A stretch of DNA of 64,000 nt from Cystobasidiopsis lactophilus (lineage: Eukaryota; Basidiomycota; Agaricostilbomycetes; Agaricostilbales; Chionosphaeraceae): the NCBI GenBank assembly GCA_001599975.1, contig BCIO01000005.1, positions 248,001 through 312,000 of the forward strand. Direction: 5' to 3'. Of the stretch, positions 12,310 through 22,677 are shown in pieces. The position numbers and the translations under genes are program-made. The number at the start of each line of letters is the position of its first letter. Positions within the stretch are counted from its first letter, which is position 1. The notes below the pieces were generated by a model. The model was given only the letters and a program-made list of their open reading frames with translations. It did not search any database and was not told where the DNA came from.

Positions 12310-13905
12310 TTAAAGGTACCGGGAGTAAGCCGAGTGGTCCGGGTACTCGTCGAGCGTGAAAGTGGTGTCCGTCGACGGATCCCTCTTGTGCCTCCCTTGG
12401 TTGATGGTGGGCGAAGGCTGAGCATACGCCAGGCCAATGTCCTCGTCATCCCCTGCTGCTTGCCCTTCAACCGCGGCGCGATATAAGTCGGCCCTCCGCC
12501 GAACGGGATCGCCACTGCCTGGCGTGACTGGCGAGGCGGGCACGCGATGGCGCGCCGACTCGTTCGAATCGGTGCGAGAGTGCGAGAACCCAGTGGCCTG
12601 AGCCCTGTTCTCTGGCCAGGCGGCGGATTGGAGCTGAGGGGATATCGGGATGGGCGAGGGGGCAAAGGAAGAAGGCGTGGCGGGAAACTGGGCCGAGGTG
12701 GGTTGCTGGACCATGTCGCGCGACCGGCTGCCCAAAGCGTTGCTATTGTCGTTATCGACGTCGGGGTTGACGACTCTGAACTTGAAGGGGTGGAGGTTCT
12801 GGAGCGAGTGCACCGAGCCCGCATCGTCTCCACCGCTCCCGGGTGCCAAGGTAGGGAACGGCGACGTCTTGCCGCTCGCCAGTCCTCCCACAGACGCCTT
12901 TTCGAAGTAAGGTGACATGGGCGTCTCCGTCCGCTTGTGGCCCCAAGCGCCCTGGCCAAAGGACAAGTGGCGCGACGCGTGGTTGTTGGTGGCCTGCTTG
13001 GTCTGCCTTCGCTTGTAGAGCAGGAAGCAAATGGAGGCGAGCAGGGCGAGGCAGAGCAGGGAAGCGACGATGACGCCCCCTACGAGGCCTTTGGGAGGGC
13101 CTTTGCGCGCAGTAGGAGGCGGTGGAGAGGAGGTGGCCGAGTCGGCCGGTTCGCTCGGCGTGGACGACGACGTGGTGGGAGTATAGCAGGTGTTATTGGA
13201 GCCGCCCATGGAGGTGATGACGGCGGAAGTGATGGCATATGCGCCCCTCGAGTCGGAGAGCGAGTCTGTGCGTTTGCCCCATCAGACCCCGAAATCTCGC
13301 AGAGCGCATTCAATGACAAAAAGCAACGCACAAATGACGCTCGCCCCAGCGGACAAGTCATTGATCCACGTAGCCTGAGACGCAAAGCCGGTGATGTTGA
13401 CCGCCTGGTCGCCCGCTCGCTGGACGGAGAGCGAGTAGGGCGCGGTGCCTCCGCTTGCTGTGAACTCGACTTGCTGGCAGGTTTGCGGCTGGACCGGCGT
13501 GTAGTCCAGCTCCAAGGGCGTCACCGTCGCCGCTGTGACGCAGGCGGAGGAAGGGCCGGCGACGACGGGGAGGAGGTTGGACGTGCCGCCGCTTTGACCT
13601 TTGGAGTCGACGATCGATAGCAGGAGCTGGGTGCCGGCTGGGTAGCTGTTGCGGAACTGGATGTTGGTGCCGTTGCCAGCGTTGATGGAGGAGGGCAGGC
13701 CCTGGGCAGGGGTGAGCAGGAGCGTGTAGGGCGGCGCCGAGGTCGAGCCATTGACTGGGCCGACTGTGAGCTGGTAGTTGGTGCACGTCGAGAGCGTGGC
13801 CGGCGTCACCGCGCTGTTGAACCTGTTGCCTTTGCCTGGTTACGATTCACTCTACACAAGCACGGAGAGCAACAGCACTGACCACCACTCAAAAGCGAGG
13901 GGCAT
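12310..13905 (-). CDS. type I membrane protein with duplicated extracellular domain
   Basis: Three exons (13905-13856, 13822-13332, 13265-12310) join in frame to 498 residues. The N-terminus MPLAFEWWSVLLLSVLV is a signal peptide. The ectodomain has two similar halves, each starting at a Cys and running into a Pro-Tyr-Leu strand (CTNYQLTVGPVNGSTSAPPY; TCQQVEFTASGGTAPYSL), each closing with a further Cys; several N-glycosylation sites are present. A Ser/Thr/Pro linker leads to one membrane span (GGVIVASLLCLALLASICFL) and a basic tail of about 235 disordered residues. It resembles the gene at 4577 in plan but not in sequence. A surface sensor or adhesin is the likely class; the function is unknown. 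Confidence 0.75.
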
Positions 13906-14342
13906 GGCTTGGGACGCGCAAAATCGCAGGGCACGGAAAGGCAGGAGGGGGCCAACCAGCGGCGTGGACAGACTGAAAACTTAAGGTGGTTTGGGCACTG
14001 ATCAACAGTAATTCTTTTGGCACAACAACGTCGACGCGGACGAAGCGGGCGGATGCCTTCTTGGCGGGAAGCGGCCGAATGGTTCTCGAAATGTGGTCGC
14101 TGCCTTTTGCTGCTTCAATTGCCTCTGTAGTATCTGCTACGTGACTAAGAATGGCCTTTGCTTTGCATTCACCTGTTGACCTGTAAATCTCGGCGGTTCA
14201 GCGCTCCCAAAATCCCTGGATTCCAATTTGCCACCGCGCTCGCCACACCCCATAGACCCCAACATTGCTGAGCTTGTGCAGTTTTTTTCCCAGGACACTC
14301 GTGGAGATGACAGCTGCGGTGTCCATTCACCTGAAGTAGCAC
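13906..14342. other. promoter side of the minus gene at 13905
   Basis: This region lies upstream of the membrane-protein gene and downstream of the first F-box-like gene. It contains an exact TTTGCCACC nonamer at 14227. No other gene is seen. Confidence 0.45.
14227..14235 (+). promoter_or_regulatory. PACE-like nonamer
   Basis: Exact TTTGCCACC (GGTGGCAAA on the other strand), 322 bp upstream of the minus-strand start at 13905. The sequence equals the yeast Rpn4 site; the function here is inferred from its recurrence. Confidence 0.4.
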
Positions 14343-15783
14343 TCAAGAGCCCAAGTCGAAGGACTCCAGAGTCTCCAGCAGGCGCGCCCTGCAGGCGGCC
14401 TCGCATTCCAGTCGTCCGTCCCGCGCCGCCGCAACGTAGCCATAGCGCTCCACAAGGCGAACATGGAAGTGACGCAAGGAGCTGCAAAAAGACGTCGAAG
14501 AGAGAAAAGGCAGTAAAGTGACATAAGGCTGTCGTTGGCCGTAGCGGGAAACGGGATGCGACCAGCGAAGACAAGTGATTGCCAGTGTACCCAGGATTAA
14601 GCAGGCGCCCGCGGTGACCTCCGCTTGCAGGATCAGGTTATCGAGAGTAGGAAAGGCCGCGGAGGTGATGCAAGTTGCAAACGGCTCGGCTGGTGAGAGA
14701 TCCCTGAATGACCCACGCGAAATGTTCAAGCGCTGAAGCATTGGGAAACAGGGTGCAAAAAGGAAGCCGGGGTGGTCCGTATGGAGGCTGATAAGTCGAG
14801 GTGCCAGATACTTCGCCAGTCCGGCCACGAATGGCCCACTGGCATCGCACGCGAGAAACGTGAGCTCACTCAGGGTGAAACAGAGTGGCCACCAGTCCAG
14901 ACCCTGAAAACGGGGGCCGCCATTCATGAAAAAGTCGCCCTCCAACTCCAACTTTTCCAGGCAAGGTGGAGAGGCAGCCAAAACCGCTTCGACCTCTGTA
15001 GCAAATAAAGCGGCCAAGCGGCAGCTCTTGAGAGTGCGTGCGATCGGCAGTGGTATCGGGCTGAGCAAAGTGGGAGGGACGCGATGCATGGGAAGCCAAG
15101 TGGGAGGGACGCGATGCATGGGATGGAGGCAGGCGATATCGAGAGTCTTCAAGTTGCAGGCGGCTTCGATGACAGTCCGCAGCTGGTAGACTTTGTCCAG
15201 CGATACATTGATATTGCGCTCTAAGGACTGGTTGTCGAATCGGAGAGACAGTTGCTCAGTGAATCGCATCGCCTTCGGCTCACGCTCTCCAACCGCGTCG
15301 AGGAACAGGAGACTTCGGTTGGACGCTTCCTTGACTGGCGTGAATGTGGGTGCATTTCCTGCTCGACATGTAAGTTTGACATGGACGCCAAGTGGAAAAA
15401 CGCACTTCTGGAGGTAGTCTGCAGACCGACACATCAATATCAGCAACGGGAGCGGCAGCAACTCTTTGAGGCTGACCTTATGACATCGGTAATGGTGACC
15501 GCCACCCTTGCTAGACTTTTTCTGGACTTCAACCGTTGGGATGTTGCTTGCCTTTCGGATGAGCAAAGCCTCGGCCGCACTTGAAAGGCTGGCCTTACAG
15601 CGTGAGCGTCCTCCAGATGAGAGGCTTTGCCAGGCCGTACAGCCGCTTGTTGATTTCGGAAATGGCAAGCACAGAGGTCTTGCCACCAACGTTTGCCAGC
15701 TCCAAGATCTCGGCCCACACCTCGTCTGGCAGAAGCTTGGACAGGTCGCGCTGCTCCTGTTCTTTGTCCTGCCCTTGGGTCAT
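14343..15783 (-). CDS. F-box/LRR-like protein A of tandem array
   Basis: Predicted substrate receptor of an SCF-type ubiquitin ligase. The first exon encodes DLSKLLPDEVWAEILELAN and NKRLYGLAKPLIWRTL, a recognisable F-box. A 52-nt intron (GTAAGG ... CAAG) leads to NIPTVEVQKKSSKGGGHH, and a further intron to the long C-terminal part. That part has repeated leucine-rich-like strands (LRHFHVRL, LDIACLH), the family element YLAPRLISLHTDHPG and the C-terminal ECEAACRARLLETLESF. Closest relative in the window is gene B at 16432, by shared exon plan and C-terminus. An in-frame 30-bp duplication repeats PMHRVPPT. No target can be named. Confidence 0.65.
15070..15123. repeat. 30-bp direct tandem repeat inside F-box gene A
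   Basis: Copies at 15070-15099 and 15100-15123 (second partial) are head to tail with no mismatch over the shared part. The repeat keeps reading frame and duplicates PMHRVPPT in the protein, so it looks like a recent replication-slippage event. Confidence 0.85.
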
Positions 15784-16431
15784 CTCTTCGCTTGATCTAT
15801 CGTCGCAGGCGGTCTAGAAGGTGTACAACGGCCGCAGAGATGGACGCAAGAAGAGGAGGTTCAAAAGCGTATCGAGCTCGGAGAGCGCTCGAATCGGGAT
15901 TTCGGGTCTCGTAAGCAGTGGGAGCAAGGGATCTGTAGAGCTCTGAGTGGCCTGGACGGTGACAAAGAGGGCTTCAACAAAAAGCGGGTCGCTGTAGCTG
16001 TCGAAGAAAGGCTGCAGCCAAGGCAGTCTCGGAGTTCTCCTCAAACTGAGGCAAGATGTGGTTTCTAGGCTGAAAGTTTCATTCTAAAGAACACAGCAGA
16101 GCTGGCAATCGACAAGGAAGGGCAAATATGAAGAGTTGCCACCCTGATTGGTGCCCGCCCCGCTTCAACTTGCGCCACCCATCCAACTTTTCGCCTTGTC
16201 CAATCTCCTCCTTGGCTTGGCGGCTCTCCGCACGAACTTTTGGAAGGATACCTATGCCTTTGATCTGCAAATCTTGTCGCATGGGAGGAGACAAGTGGAT
16301 GCTGAAAGCGCCTTCAATAACGCCTGGAGGTCGAAGAGGCCGGACGGCAAGAAGGATGAACCTATGGTAAAGTTGATGAGAACATCTAACGGGAAGACCA
16401 TGCAGTGAAGGGGAGCTCCTACTTGACGGTG
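15784..16431. other. spacer between F-box genes A and B
   Basis: Spacer of 650 bp. A minus-strand open stretch at 15814-16044 (starting MRRTPRLPWLQPF) looks mildly coding but has no recognisable family and no clear upstream exon. GTTGCCACC occurs near 16137, close to the recurrent upstream motif. No supported gene. Confidence 0.35.
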
Positions 16432-17857
16432 TCAAGGGCCAAACTCGAACGACTCTAGCGAGCGCGCCTCGCAAGCCGCTTCGCATTCCAGCTTCCCGTA
16501 TCTGTAGGTATGGCGAAAGGGTCGATCTTTGATGTGAAAGGAGAAGTGCTTCAATGAGCTGCAGAACGTTGGAGACGCCAGAAACTGACGGAGAATGGAA
16601 TAAGGGTGGCAATCGGCACCATAGTCGCGGGGTGGGTCGTAGGTCCATCGAATGTGAGTGAGTGGTAGAGCCGAAATGTCGTCGCACAAGTACGGTTCGA
16701 CGCTGGCGACCATCGTCAAGTCTCGAAGAGCTGAAAGTGAGTATCCCGCGTCTTGAATGCTATCCATGGTGCCGTGCTTGCGGCTTTTGAGAGTTTGTAG
16801 GCAAGGAAAAGCCCTTCTCCGCGAGAAAAAGTTGGAGTCATCAGTATCCAGCGCGACAAGCCGTGGTGCCAGATAGTCCGCGACAGCGTCGGTAAAATAG
16901 AAGTCGGTGCGAATCTCGAGGTAGGCTAGGCTGGTTATGGCGAGATGAAAAGGCCACCACTCGTCAAAGCCACCACGTCGTTCGGAGATCCAGATAAAGG
17001 ACATGCTGATCAATTCGAGGTCGGTCACGGTGCGCGGGCAGGCGGCAAGAATGCTCCTCGCTTGCCCCGCTGGTACTTTCGAAAGGCGACAACGCTTGAT
17101 GCAGGGCGGCACTGAAAATGGTAGAGGTTCGAACAGCGAATGAGGAAGGCTCTCCCATTTCGCAGCACAGGCTATTTCCAGCCGCGTCACATTGCGAAAG
17201 CCTTCAATAACAGCTCGTAAGGTGGCGACTTTGTCACGAGGAAGACAGCTATCGTGTCGGAACTGGTTGCTGAAGCGTAAAGTCAGCCGTTGTGTCCACT
17301 GCGTTTCGGACCTGCCCTGTCCAACCGAGTCGAGAAAGGCGAGAGCTTGGCGATATGCGTTGGTGAGTACCCTAAGCTGGGGGTGTTCCTCTTCAAGCTC
17401 GGTCAGGGAATGCCGAAGAAGAAGAAGGAATTTGCCCTTACTGGTGGACCTTGTCTTTGGTAGGGAGGATCGAGTCAGCCAGCGCAGCTTAGGAGGCTCG
17501 CTCAGACACTCACCCCGTGGCACAGGTAGCAAGGCTTGCCGCGGCCATCGACGCCCTTGTATACCTCCATCGTCGGGATCTCGCTGCGCGATGGGGAGGT
17601 CCCGCCGTCAGGCTTCACGTTCAGGTGTTTGCTAAGGGAAGAGGCGTCACGCACAATCCGAGCGAGTTCCAAAGGAGAGGCTTGACAAGCAAGTAGAGGC
17701 GCTTGTTCATCCGAGAGAGGGCCAACACAGAGCGCCTTGCGTCCGCACTCGCCAGCTCCAGGATGACAAGTTCCCAGGTTTCGTCCGGCAGTAGATCGGA
17801 CAGATCACGCCGCTTCACCTTCTCTTTCACTCGTTTGGTGGCCATTCCGTACTTCAT
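16432..17857 (-). CDS. F-box/LRR-like protein B of tandem array
   Basis: Same plan as gene A. The F-box exon has DLSDLLPDETWELVILELA and NKRLYLLVKPLLWNSL. A 71-nt intron (GTGCGT ... GCAG) leads to EIPTMEVYKGVDGRGKPC, then another intron to the long exon. The C-terminal part has VTRLEIACAA, YLAPRLVALDTDD, SPTFCSSLKHF and ECEAACEARSLESFEF. The start used is MKYGMATKRVKEK; the internal Met is an alternative. It is likely an SCF substrate receptor of unknown target. Conservation with A extends to intron placement, so the two arose by local duplication. Confidence 0.65.
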
Positions 17858-18509
17858 GATGCGCGACTAGATCCCGAAGAGACTGCACGGGCAAGTGGCA
17901 AGTGTGCTGAGGCGTTCACAGTGGCAGGCGAATAGCGACAGAATGGTCAGTGGCTAGGCTTTGCGTCCGAGGAGAGTCGGGACCAAAAGCTACTGAAGCA
18001 ACTCTGGGCAGCTCAAGGGACGTCTGGGCAGATTTTGTGCAGGGATTGCTGGCGGGACCAAAAGAAGGGACACACAGGCTCGAAGTGGCAGTGGTCCGTT
18101 TTGACTCAACTCTCGTCTGACTCCAACGGTGGCGTTTCAAAAGTGGTCGGAGGAAATCGCACGATCAAGCCAAGGAGGCTAGTGACAAAGAAAGAGGGCA
18201 AAAAATCGCCACCGTCTCCGCTGCCCTTTGCCCAAAACCTCTCAGAACCTCCACCGCTTCTTCAAATCCTAAGGGTGCGTGCTATTGAGGACCACGGTAC
18301 CACGTCGTTTTGTGCAGGGCGAGGGCGATCGCTTGGAAGTAGAAGATCGAGGTCGTGACGAGCGTGCGAACTGGGAAAGCGTTGAAGAGGTTTGTGGAGG
18401 AGAGGAAGTAGGAGGCTCCACATTCAAGAATCGGGCGAGTGCTACGGGGAACAATGAGCGACTCTTCGCAACGCGAAAGGCTTCATCCTTACCTCTCGGA
18501 AGCGTGGGT
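17858..18509. other. spacer upstream of F-box gene B
   Basis: This 650-bp region holds the promoter side of gene B. ATCGCCACC occurs near 18206. A short minus-strand stretch at about 18290-18420 vaguely resembles an F-box tail but is too weak to call. Confidence 0.35.
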
Positions 18510-18790
18510 TCAAATGTTGAACTCAAGCTGTCGTTTTCGGCAGGCTGCTTCGCAGTCTTCTTTGCTCTGGCGGGAAAGTACAAGAAAGTGGAGTGAGATG
18601 CGGCAGAGGGATTGGCAGAAGGCGAGCGAGGACAAAAGGGAGCCAAGATGTAGTAGGAGTCGGCATTGGAAGATCGAGTCCATGTCAAGTCCGCAACTCG
18701 TAAGGTTTTCAAAGCCGAGCAGAGGTCAGCGGTATCCTCCTCGCAGAGATGAAGCCGTTTGAGAGCCGGGAAAAAGAGTGGCAACGTGCG
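18510..18790 (-). pseudogene. C-terminal fragment of a fifth F-box/LRR-like copy
   Basis: The minus strand reads FFPALKRLHLCEEDTAD and LRVADLTWTRSSNADSYYIL, then after one change of reading frame LAFCQSLCRISLHFLVLS and KEDCEAACRKRQLEF followed by a stop. These match the last 90 or so residues of genes A and B (FPTLDNL..., LRWS, FCSSLRHF, ECEAAC). Nothing corresponding to the F-box or the first two thirds is found, and the fragment abuts the 3' end of gene C. It is a relic left by duplication inside the array. Confidence 0.6.
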
Positions 18791-18837
18791 GCTGCTCTGA
18801 TGGGCCAAAATTCGACTCGCGGCCCAGGCATCCGCGC

Positions 18838-20354
18838 CTAGACGTACGACACCAGCTGTTGATCGACGATGGGGATAAATTTGACGGGGTGACGTCGACT
18901 TCGGCAGGCCAGATCCACGCCTATCTCCGCCTTCCGCCTCCAGCCCATATCCCATCCCCCTTGTTGCCCATGTGGAGCTCGCAAAACGAACTCTCGCAGA
19001 TTGGGACAAACGGTGGGGTTGATAAGGAAGCGTTGAAGGACGCCACAGGGCTCTGGCCTCGACGCCTCTGACTCGTACACCACCGTACGCCCATTGACGA
19101 CTCGAACACGCTGGTCCCACTGTATCCTGGATACAGTGAGCTTCGAGAGGGCTCGGCAGGCCGCCTTGGTGACTGTCACTTCGAGGTGCAAGTCGTGAAG
19201 GCCGGGGAAGGTCAAAGACAGATCCTCGTCCTCGAAGGTCAAGGATGCCGAAGTTTTGCTGGCTTCTTGCACCTTCAAGTATCGAACTTGACGAAACGGA
19301 ACGTGATCGAAGAGAAGCCATCGGTCGTCCGTCAACAGAGTCACCAGGGTGGGTGCCAAATGGGCCGTCAGACCGTCCTTGAACCAAGGAGACACCAGGG
19401 AGCCAGTGAAACTGAGGGTAGAGATAGCGGTGAGGTGCTGGGGCCACCAGTCATGAAAGAATTTCGTATCGATGAAGATGCCATCGAGGCCGACTTCCGA
19501 CAGAGATGATGGGCAGGCCGCCAAAACCCTTTTGGCATCCTCCGCTGTGAGTCCACTGAGACGGCAAGCCTGCAAGGTTTCTGAAAGACGCAAGGTGACA
19601 GGAGCATCCAAGCCACCGCGACGGACGGTGCTAAACTTGAAACCAACGAGCTCGAGCACCTCCAGGTGTCCGCACCTTGGCAGAGCTTCCCACATATCGG
19701 CCACTTCCCTGTCCCCGTGCTCGGGCCAATCGACTACGGTGGCTTCGTTGCTGTCGAACCGGAAGCGCAGGCGGCGAATGAGGGCCAACGTCTCCGGCTT
19801 GCCACCCAGCACGACCCGGAGAAAGCCCAGCTTTGGAAAGGGAGGGCGTTCTTTCAGGTTCTCTTGAAGCTTCATTCAGCACAGCCGGTGAACGACTGAG
19901 AGCGAGCGCCTACTTGGATGGTAGCGTGGGTGAAACAAGGCATTCCGTGGCGGTCGCGGAAGTAATCTCTGGAGAGCTAGGTTGAGTCTTCAGGCAGCTG
20001 GGGCACTCGGCAGGACATCACAAACCTTTTCCCGCTGTGTCGGGGGCTGATGAGGATCTCTAGCTGGTTTGGAAGCTTCCATTCCGGGAAAGTTGCTGCT
20101 CGCTTAACCGTCAGCCTTGCGGAACTCAGACATCTGCTAGACTCTGGAACGCACAGGGTCGTTGAGTAGTAGAGCACAGGAACAAAGGCCCGGTACATGC
20201 TCCTATTGACGAGGGCAAGGGCTCGTAGGGCCGGTTTGTCGTCGATGAGGAAGCGAGATGTGATTTCCCACAGCTCGAGCGGCAGATTGGGCAGGCAGGG
20301 GGGCAGCACCTCATCTGCCTCATCTTCTGAGTCTGATATCCATTCAGAGGGCAT
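18838..20354 (-). CDS. F-box/LRR-like protein C of tandem array
   Basis: The first exon reads MPSEWISDSEDEADEV, then the F-box CLPNLPLELWEITSRFL with ALVNRSMYRAFVPVLYYS. An intermediate exon ends GMPCFTHATIQ, parallel to GKPCYLCHG of gene B. A GTAGGC ... GAAG intron then gives the long exon LQENLKERPPFPKLGFL. The C-terminal part carries family marks: RLRFRFDSNEA, CRLSGLTAEDAKRVLAACP, HLAPTLVTLLTDD and NPTVCPNLREFVL. It diverges from A and B at the extreme C-terminus (ends VSYV). It is likely an SCF substrate adaptor. GGTGGCGAAATTT lies about 55 bp upstream. Confidence 0.65.
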
Positions 20355-20613
20355 CCTGCCGTTGCTTTCGACTGCGGTTCGAGAGCAAGAGCTGAGAAAG
20401 GGTCAAATTTCGCCACCGCTGCCTCGGAAGGCGCCAGATGTGGTCCTTCGCAATGGTACTGTCCAGCCGCCGTTTCATAGTCAATAAGAAGGACGATTGC
20501 GCCCGTTCTACATATTCCTTTGTTCAAAGTCATCCGCTCCTTCTCGCGGTCCTACAACGCAGGCACACCCCGGGACTGGTCCGCATTCCACCTCTTCAGT
20601 TCGGACAGTGCGC

Positions 20614-22206
20614 CTAGTCCCACTCGATACCGACGACCTCGATCTGACGAGCCTGGCAGGCAGCGTTGAGCTGGCCCTTCGCTTGCCGCGGCTCCGAGCT
20701 CCATCGCCAACGCAGCTCAGCGCCGCTCTCAGCTTGCCCGAAGCCAAACTGCCGCAGGTCAGGGCAGAAGGTCAGGTCAGAGAGAAAGCGGGAGAGGACC
20801 TCGAAGGGGTCGGGGCGTATTTCTATGACGCAGCAGGATCGCCGAGCTTCGGGCTCGGTCCATTCGAGCCGGGAGATCGGCAGGTCGGCCAAAGCGCTGC
20901 AAGCGTCATCAGAGACTACTGCTCGGACGCGCAACTCTTGCAGCGCGGGAAAAGTGCGGGCCAGGTTGAAGCCAGAGCGACCTAGCGGAACGTAGAGCGA
21001 ACCCTGGAATCGGAGAGTGCGGACCCGATGGAAAGGGCCACAATCATGTAAGAGTTCGACGCAGTCGGTGAAGAGGGAGACGAGCGACGGTGCCAAGTGA
21101 GCCGCCATATCCCCCGCGAAGGACCGGGTCGTTGTCGTGCATTCCATGAACGTTAGTGCGGTGACCTGCACCTGGTCTGGCCACCAACTCGAAAACTTGC
21201 CGCGGAACTCAATGGAAGTGAGACCGAGTCCGGAGAGAGTGGGCGGGCAAGCCTGCAGCACGTGCCGGACCTCGCTCCCTCGCATGTGGCGGAGGTGGCA
21301 GCTTCGCAGGTTGGAAGTAATGCGAGGGGAGAAGGGGACGCCCAGGGTCCGAACGCCTGAATGGCTCGGGAAGCCGGTAATGGCCAATGATTCCAACCTC
21401 TTGGCGCCTTGGATGACCTCCCACACCCGGTCGAGCTGAGTGCGCAGATAAGATTCGTCATCCCACCGTTTTGCCTCCGCGCTGTCGAAGCGAAAACCGA
21501 GATGACGAAAGAAGTCCAGCCGCTCGGGGTGGCGGCGCAGAACTGTGGTGAGGAAAGGCGCAGGCTGAATTTGCGCTGGCGCTGCCCTTCCTTCGTCTGA
21601 CCTTCGCCCATTCAGGACGCGATTGATACCAAGACCAGAGTCGAACTGCAGAACTGAGCCTTCGAAAGCGCGATGCACGGGGGCTGGACGAGGTGAAGGC
21701 GGCGCCGGTGTCTGTCGATAGAGTTTGGCCTGATGATCAAAGGTCCTGAGGGAGGCACTGCTCGCCACGTCCCGCTCCGGACCAGCAGCTCCTTCGACTC
21801 GCATCTCGGGAAAGATCCTGTGGGGCGAACGGTCAGCCGTGACTCGATCTTTGGGAGGGCGCAGGGCGACATACAGAGTAATTGAGGCGTAGAGAACTGG
21901 CAGAGCGATGGCGTGTATGGTCCTGTTGATCAAAAGCATGCTGTGAAGAGCCGCCCTGTCATCCTTCAGGTTGCGGGCCACCTCGCGCCAAAGCTCGGGT
22001 GGCAATTGCGGTGAGAAGTGCGATAACTGGGCCGGCTTGGACCGTGGCACGTCCCAGACAGAGCTCCACTCTGGACGCAACAGTCCAGTGCTCATTGGTG
22101 GTGGTGTGGGAGCAAGAGCCGCGAAATGGAGGGCGAGCATCGGCTGTGAAAGTTGAGCCCGGCTCGAGCCAGGCCAACCTATCGCAGGTGGACGAGCTCG
22201 GCGCAT
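20614..22206 (-). CDS. F-box/LRR-like protein D of tandem array
   Basis: One uninterrupted frame of 530 residues, unlike its intron-bearing neighbours. After about 65 residues comes the F-box FSPQLPPELWREVARNL with LINRTIHAIALPVLYASITL. A variable Pro-rich region follows, then family elements: FRHLGFRFDSAEA, CHLRHMRGSEVRHVLQACP, HLAPSLVSLFTD, FPALQELRVRA and DLTFCPDLRQFGF. An internal Met (MLALHFAAL) could be the true start; the first 20 residues are not needed by the domain. It shares the F-box-plus-repeat design of A to C and is the outermost member of the array. Confidence 0.7.
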   Translation of the reverse strand: MRRARPPAIGWPGSSRAQLSQPMLALHFAALAPTPPPMSTGLLRPEWSSVWDVPRSKPAQLSHFSPQLPPELWREVARNLKDDRAALHSMLLINRTIHAIALPVLYASITLYVALRPPKDRVTADRSPHRIFPEMRVEGAAGPERDVASSASLRTFDHQAKLYRQTPAPPSPRPAPVHRAFEGSVLQFDSGLGINRVLNGRRSDEGRAAPAQIQPAPFLTTVLRRHPERLDFFRHLGFRFDSAEAKRWDDESYLRTQLDRVWEVIQGAKRLESLAITGFPSHSGVRTLGVPFSPRITSNLRSCHLRHMRGSEVRHVLQACPPTLSGLGLTSIEFRGKFSSWWPDQVQVTALTFMECTTTTRSFAGDMAAHLAPSLVSLFTDCVELLHDCGPFHRVRTLRFQGSLYVPLGRSGFNLARTFPALQELRVRAVVSDDACSALADLPISRLEWTEPEARRSCCVIEIRPDPFEVLSRFLSDLTFCPDLRQFGFGQAESGAELRWRWSSEPRQAKGQLNAACQARQIEVVGIEWD

Positions 22207-22677
22207 TGAAGGGTTGGATGCTGTTCATCACATAAACTAGCGCGCTGCTAATCAAGCGCATAGAGCCAAGGAGGACGCGGACGAAGCGCGGCGGGCGATT
22301 CACTCTTTGAGACGGCGCATCATCGTCATTCCTGGCCGCCCTTGTCGCTCCCTGGCATCTAATCAGCTTGGCACTCCCCCGCGCTCTGTAGACGTGTGCA
22401 TCTCAGTCGCTTGAAGACAAGCAAGAGCCAACCACCGCGGGGCAACTGCTGATTCTCTGGCGAGCGCTGCGTTTACGCCCGACCTGCGCATTCGTCTCGC
22501 GACCTGCATTCCACTGGTCACTCCTGGCAGGCCGCGCTCTGCATGCTGGCTCAATAACATCAATCAATCAAGATACAGCAATCCCAGCCAGCGCCGGCAA
22601 GCAAGAGTCCTCGGGGGAGACACGAACTACTCAAGGCCTCCTGAAGCGCAGTTGACGTGAGAGGGCCGCAAACAACC
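22207..22677. other. divergent promoter region, F-box D / sugar transporter
   Basis: 470 bp between divergent starts at 22206 (-) and 22678 (+). No coding feature or clear repeat is seen. It should hold both promoters. Confidence 0.45.

Noticed and set aside
12937-13620. 227-residue plus-strand Arg/Gly-rich frame
   Set aside because: Antisense to the type I membrane protein at 12310-13905, whose exons join in frame to a sensible protein.
15814-16044. 76-residue minus-strand open frame between F-box genes
   Set aside because: No family, no clear splice partners, and a length expected by chance in G+C-rich DNA.
15540-17700. Introns of only 19-23 nt in F-box genes A and B
   Set aside because: Alternative acceptors give 52- and 71-nt introns that place both proteins in register (NIPTVEV and EIPTMEV), so ultra-short introns are not needed there.
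18280-18430. Possible F-box remnant on the minus strand
   Set aside because: Only a faint resemblance over about 25 residues with no LPxE core; could be chance.
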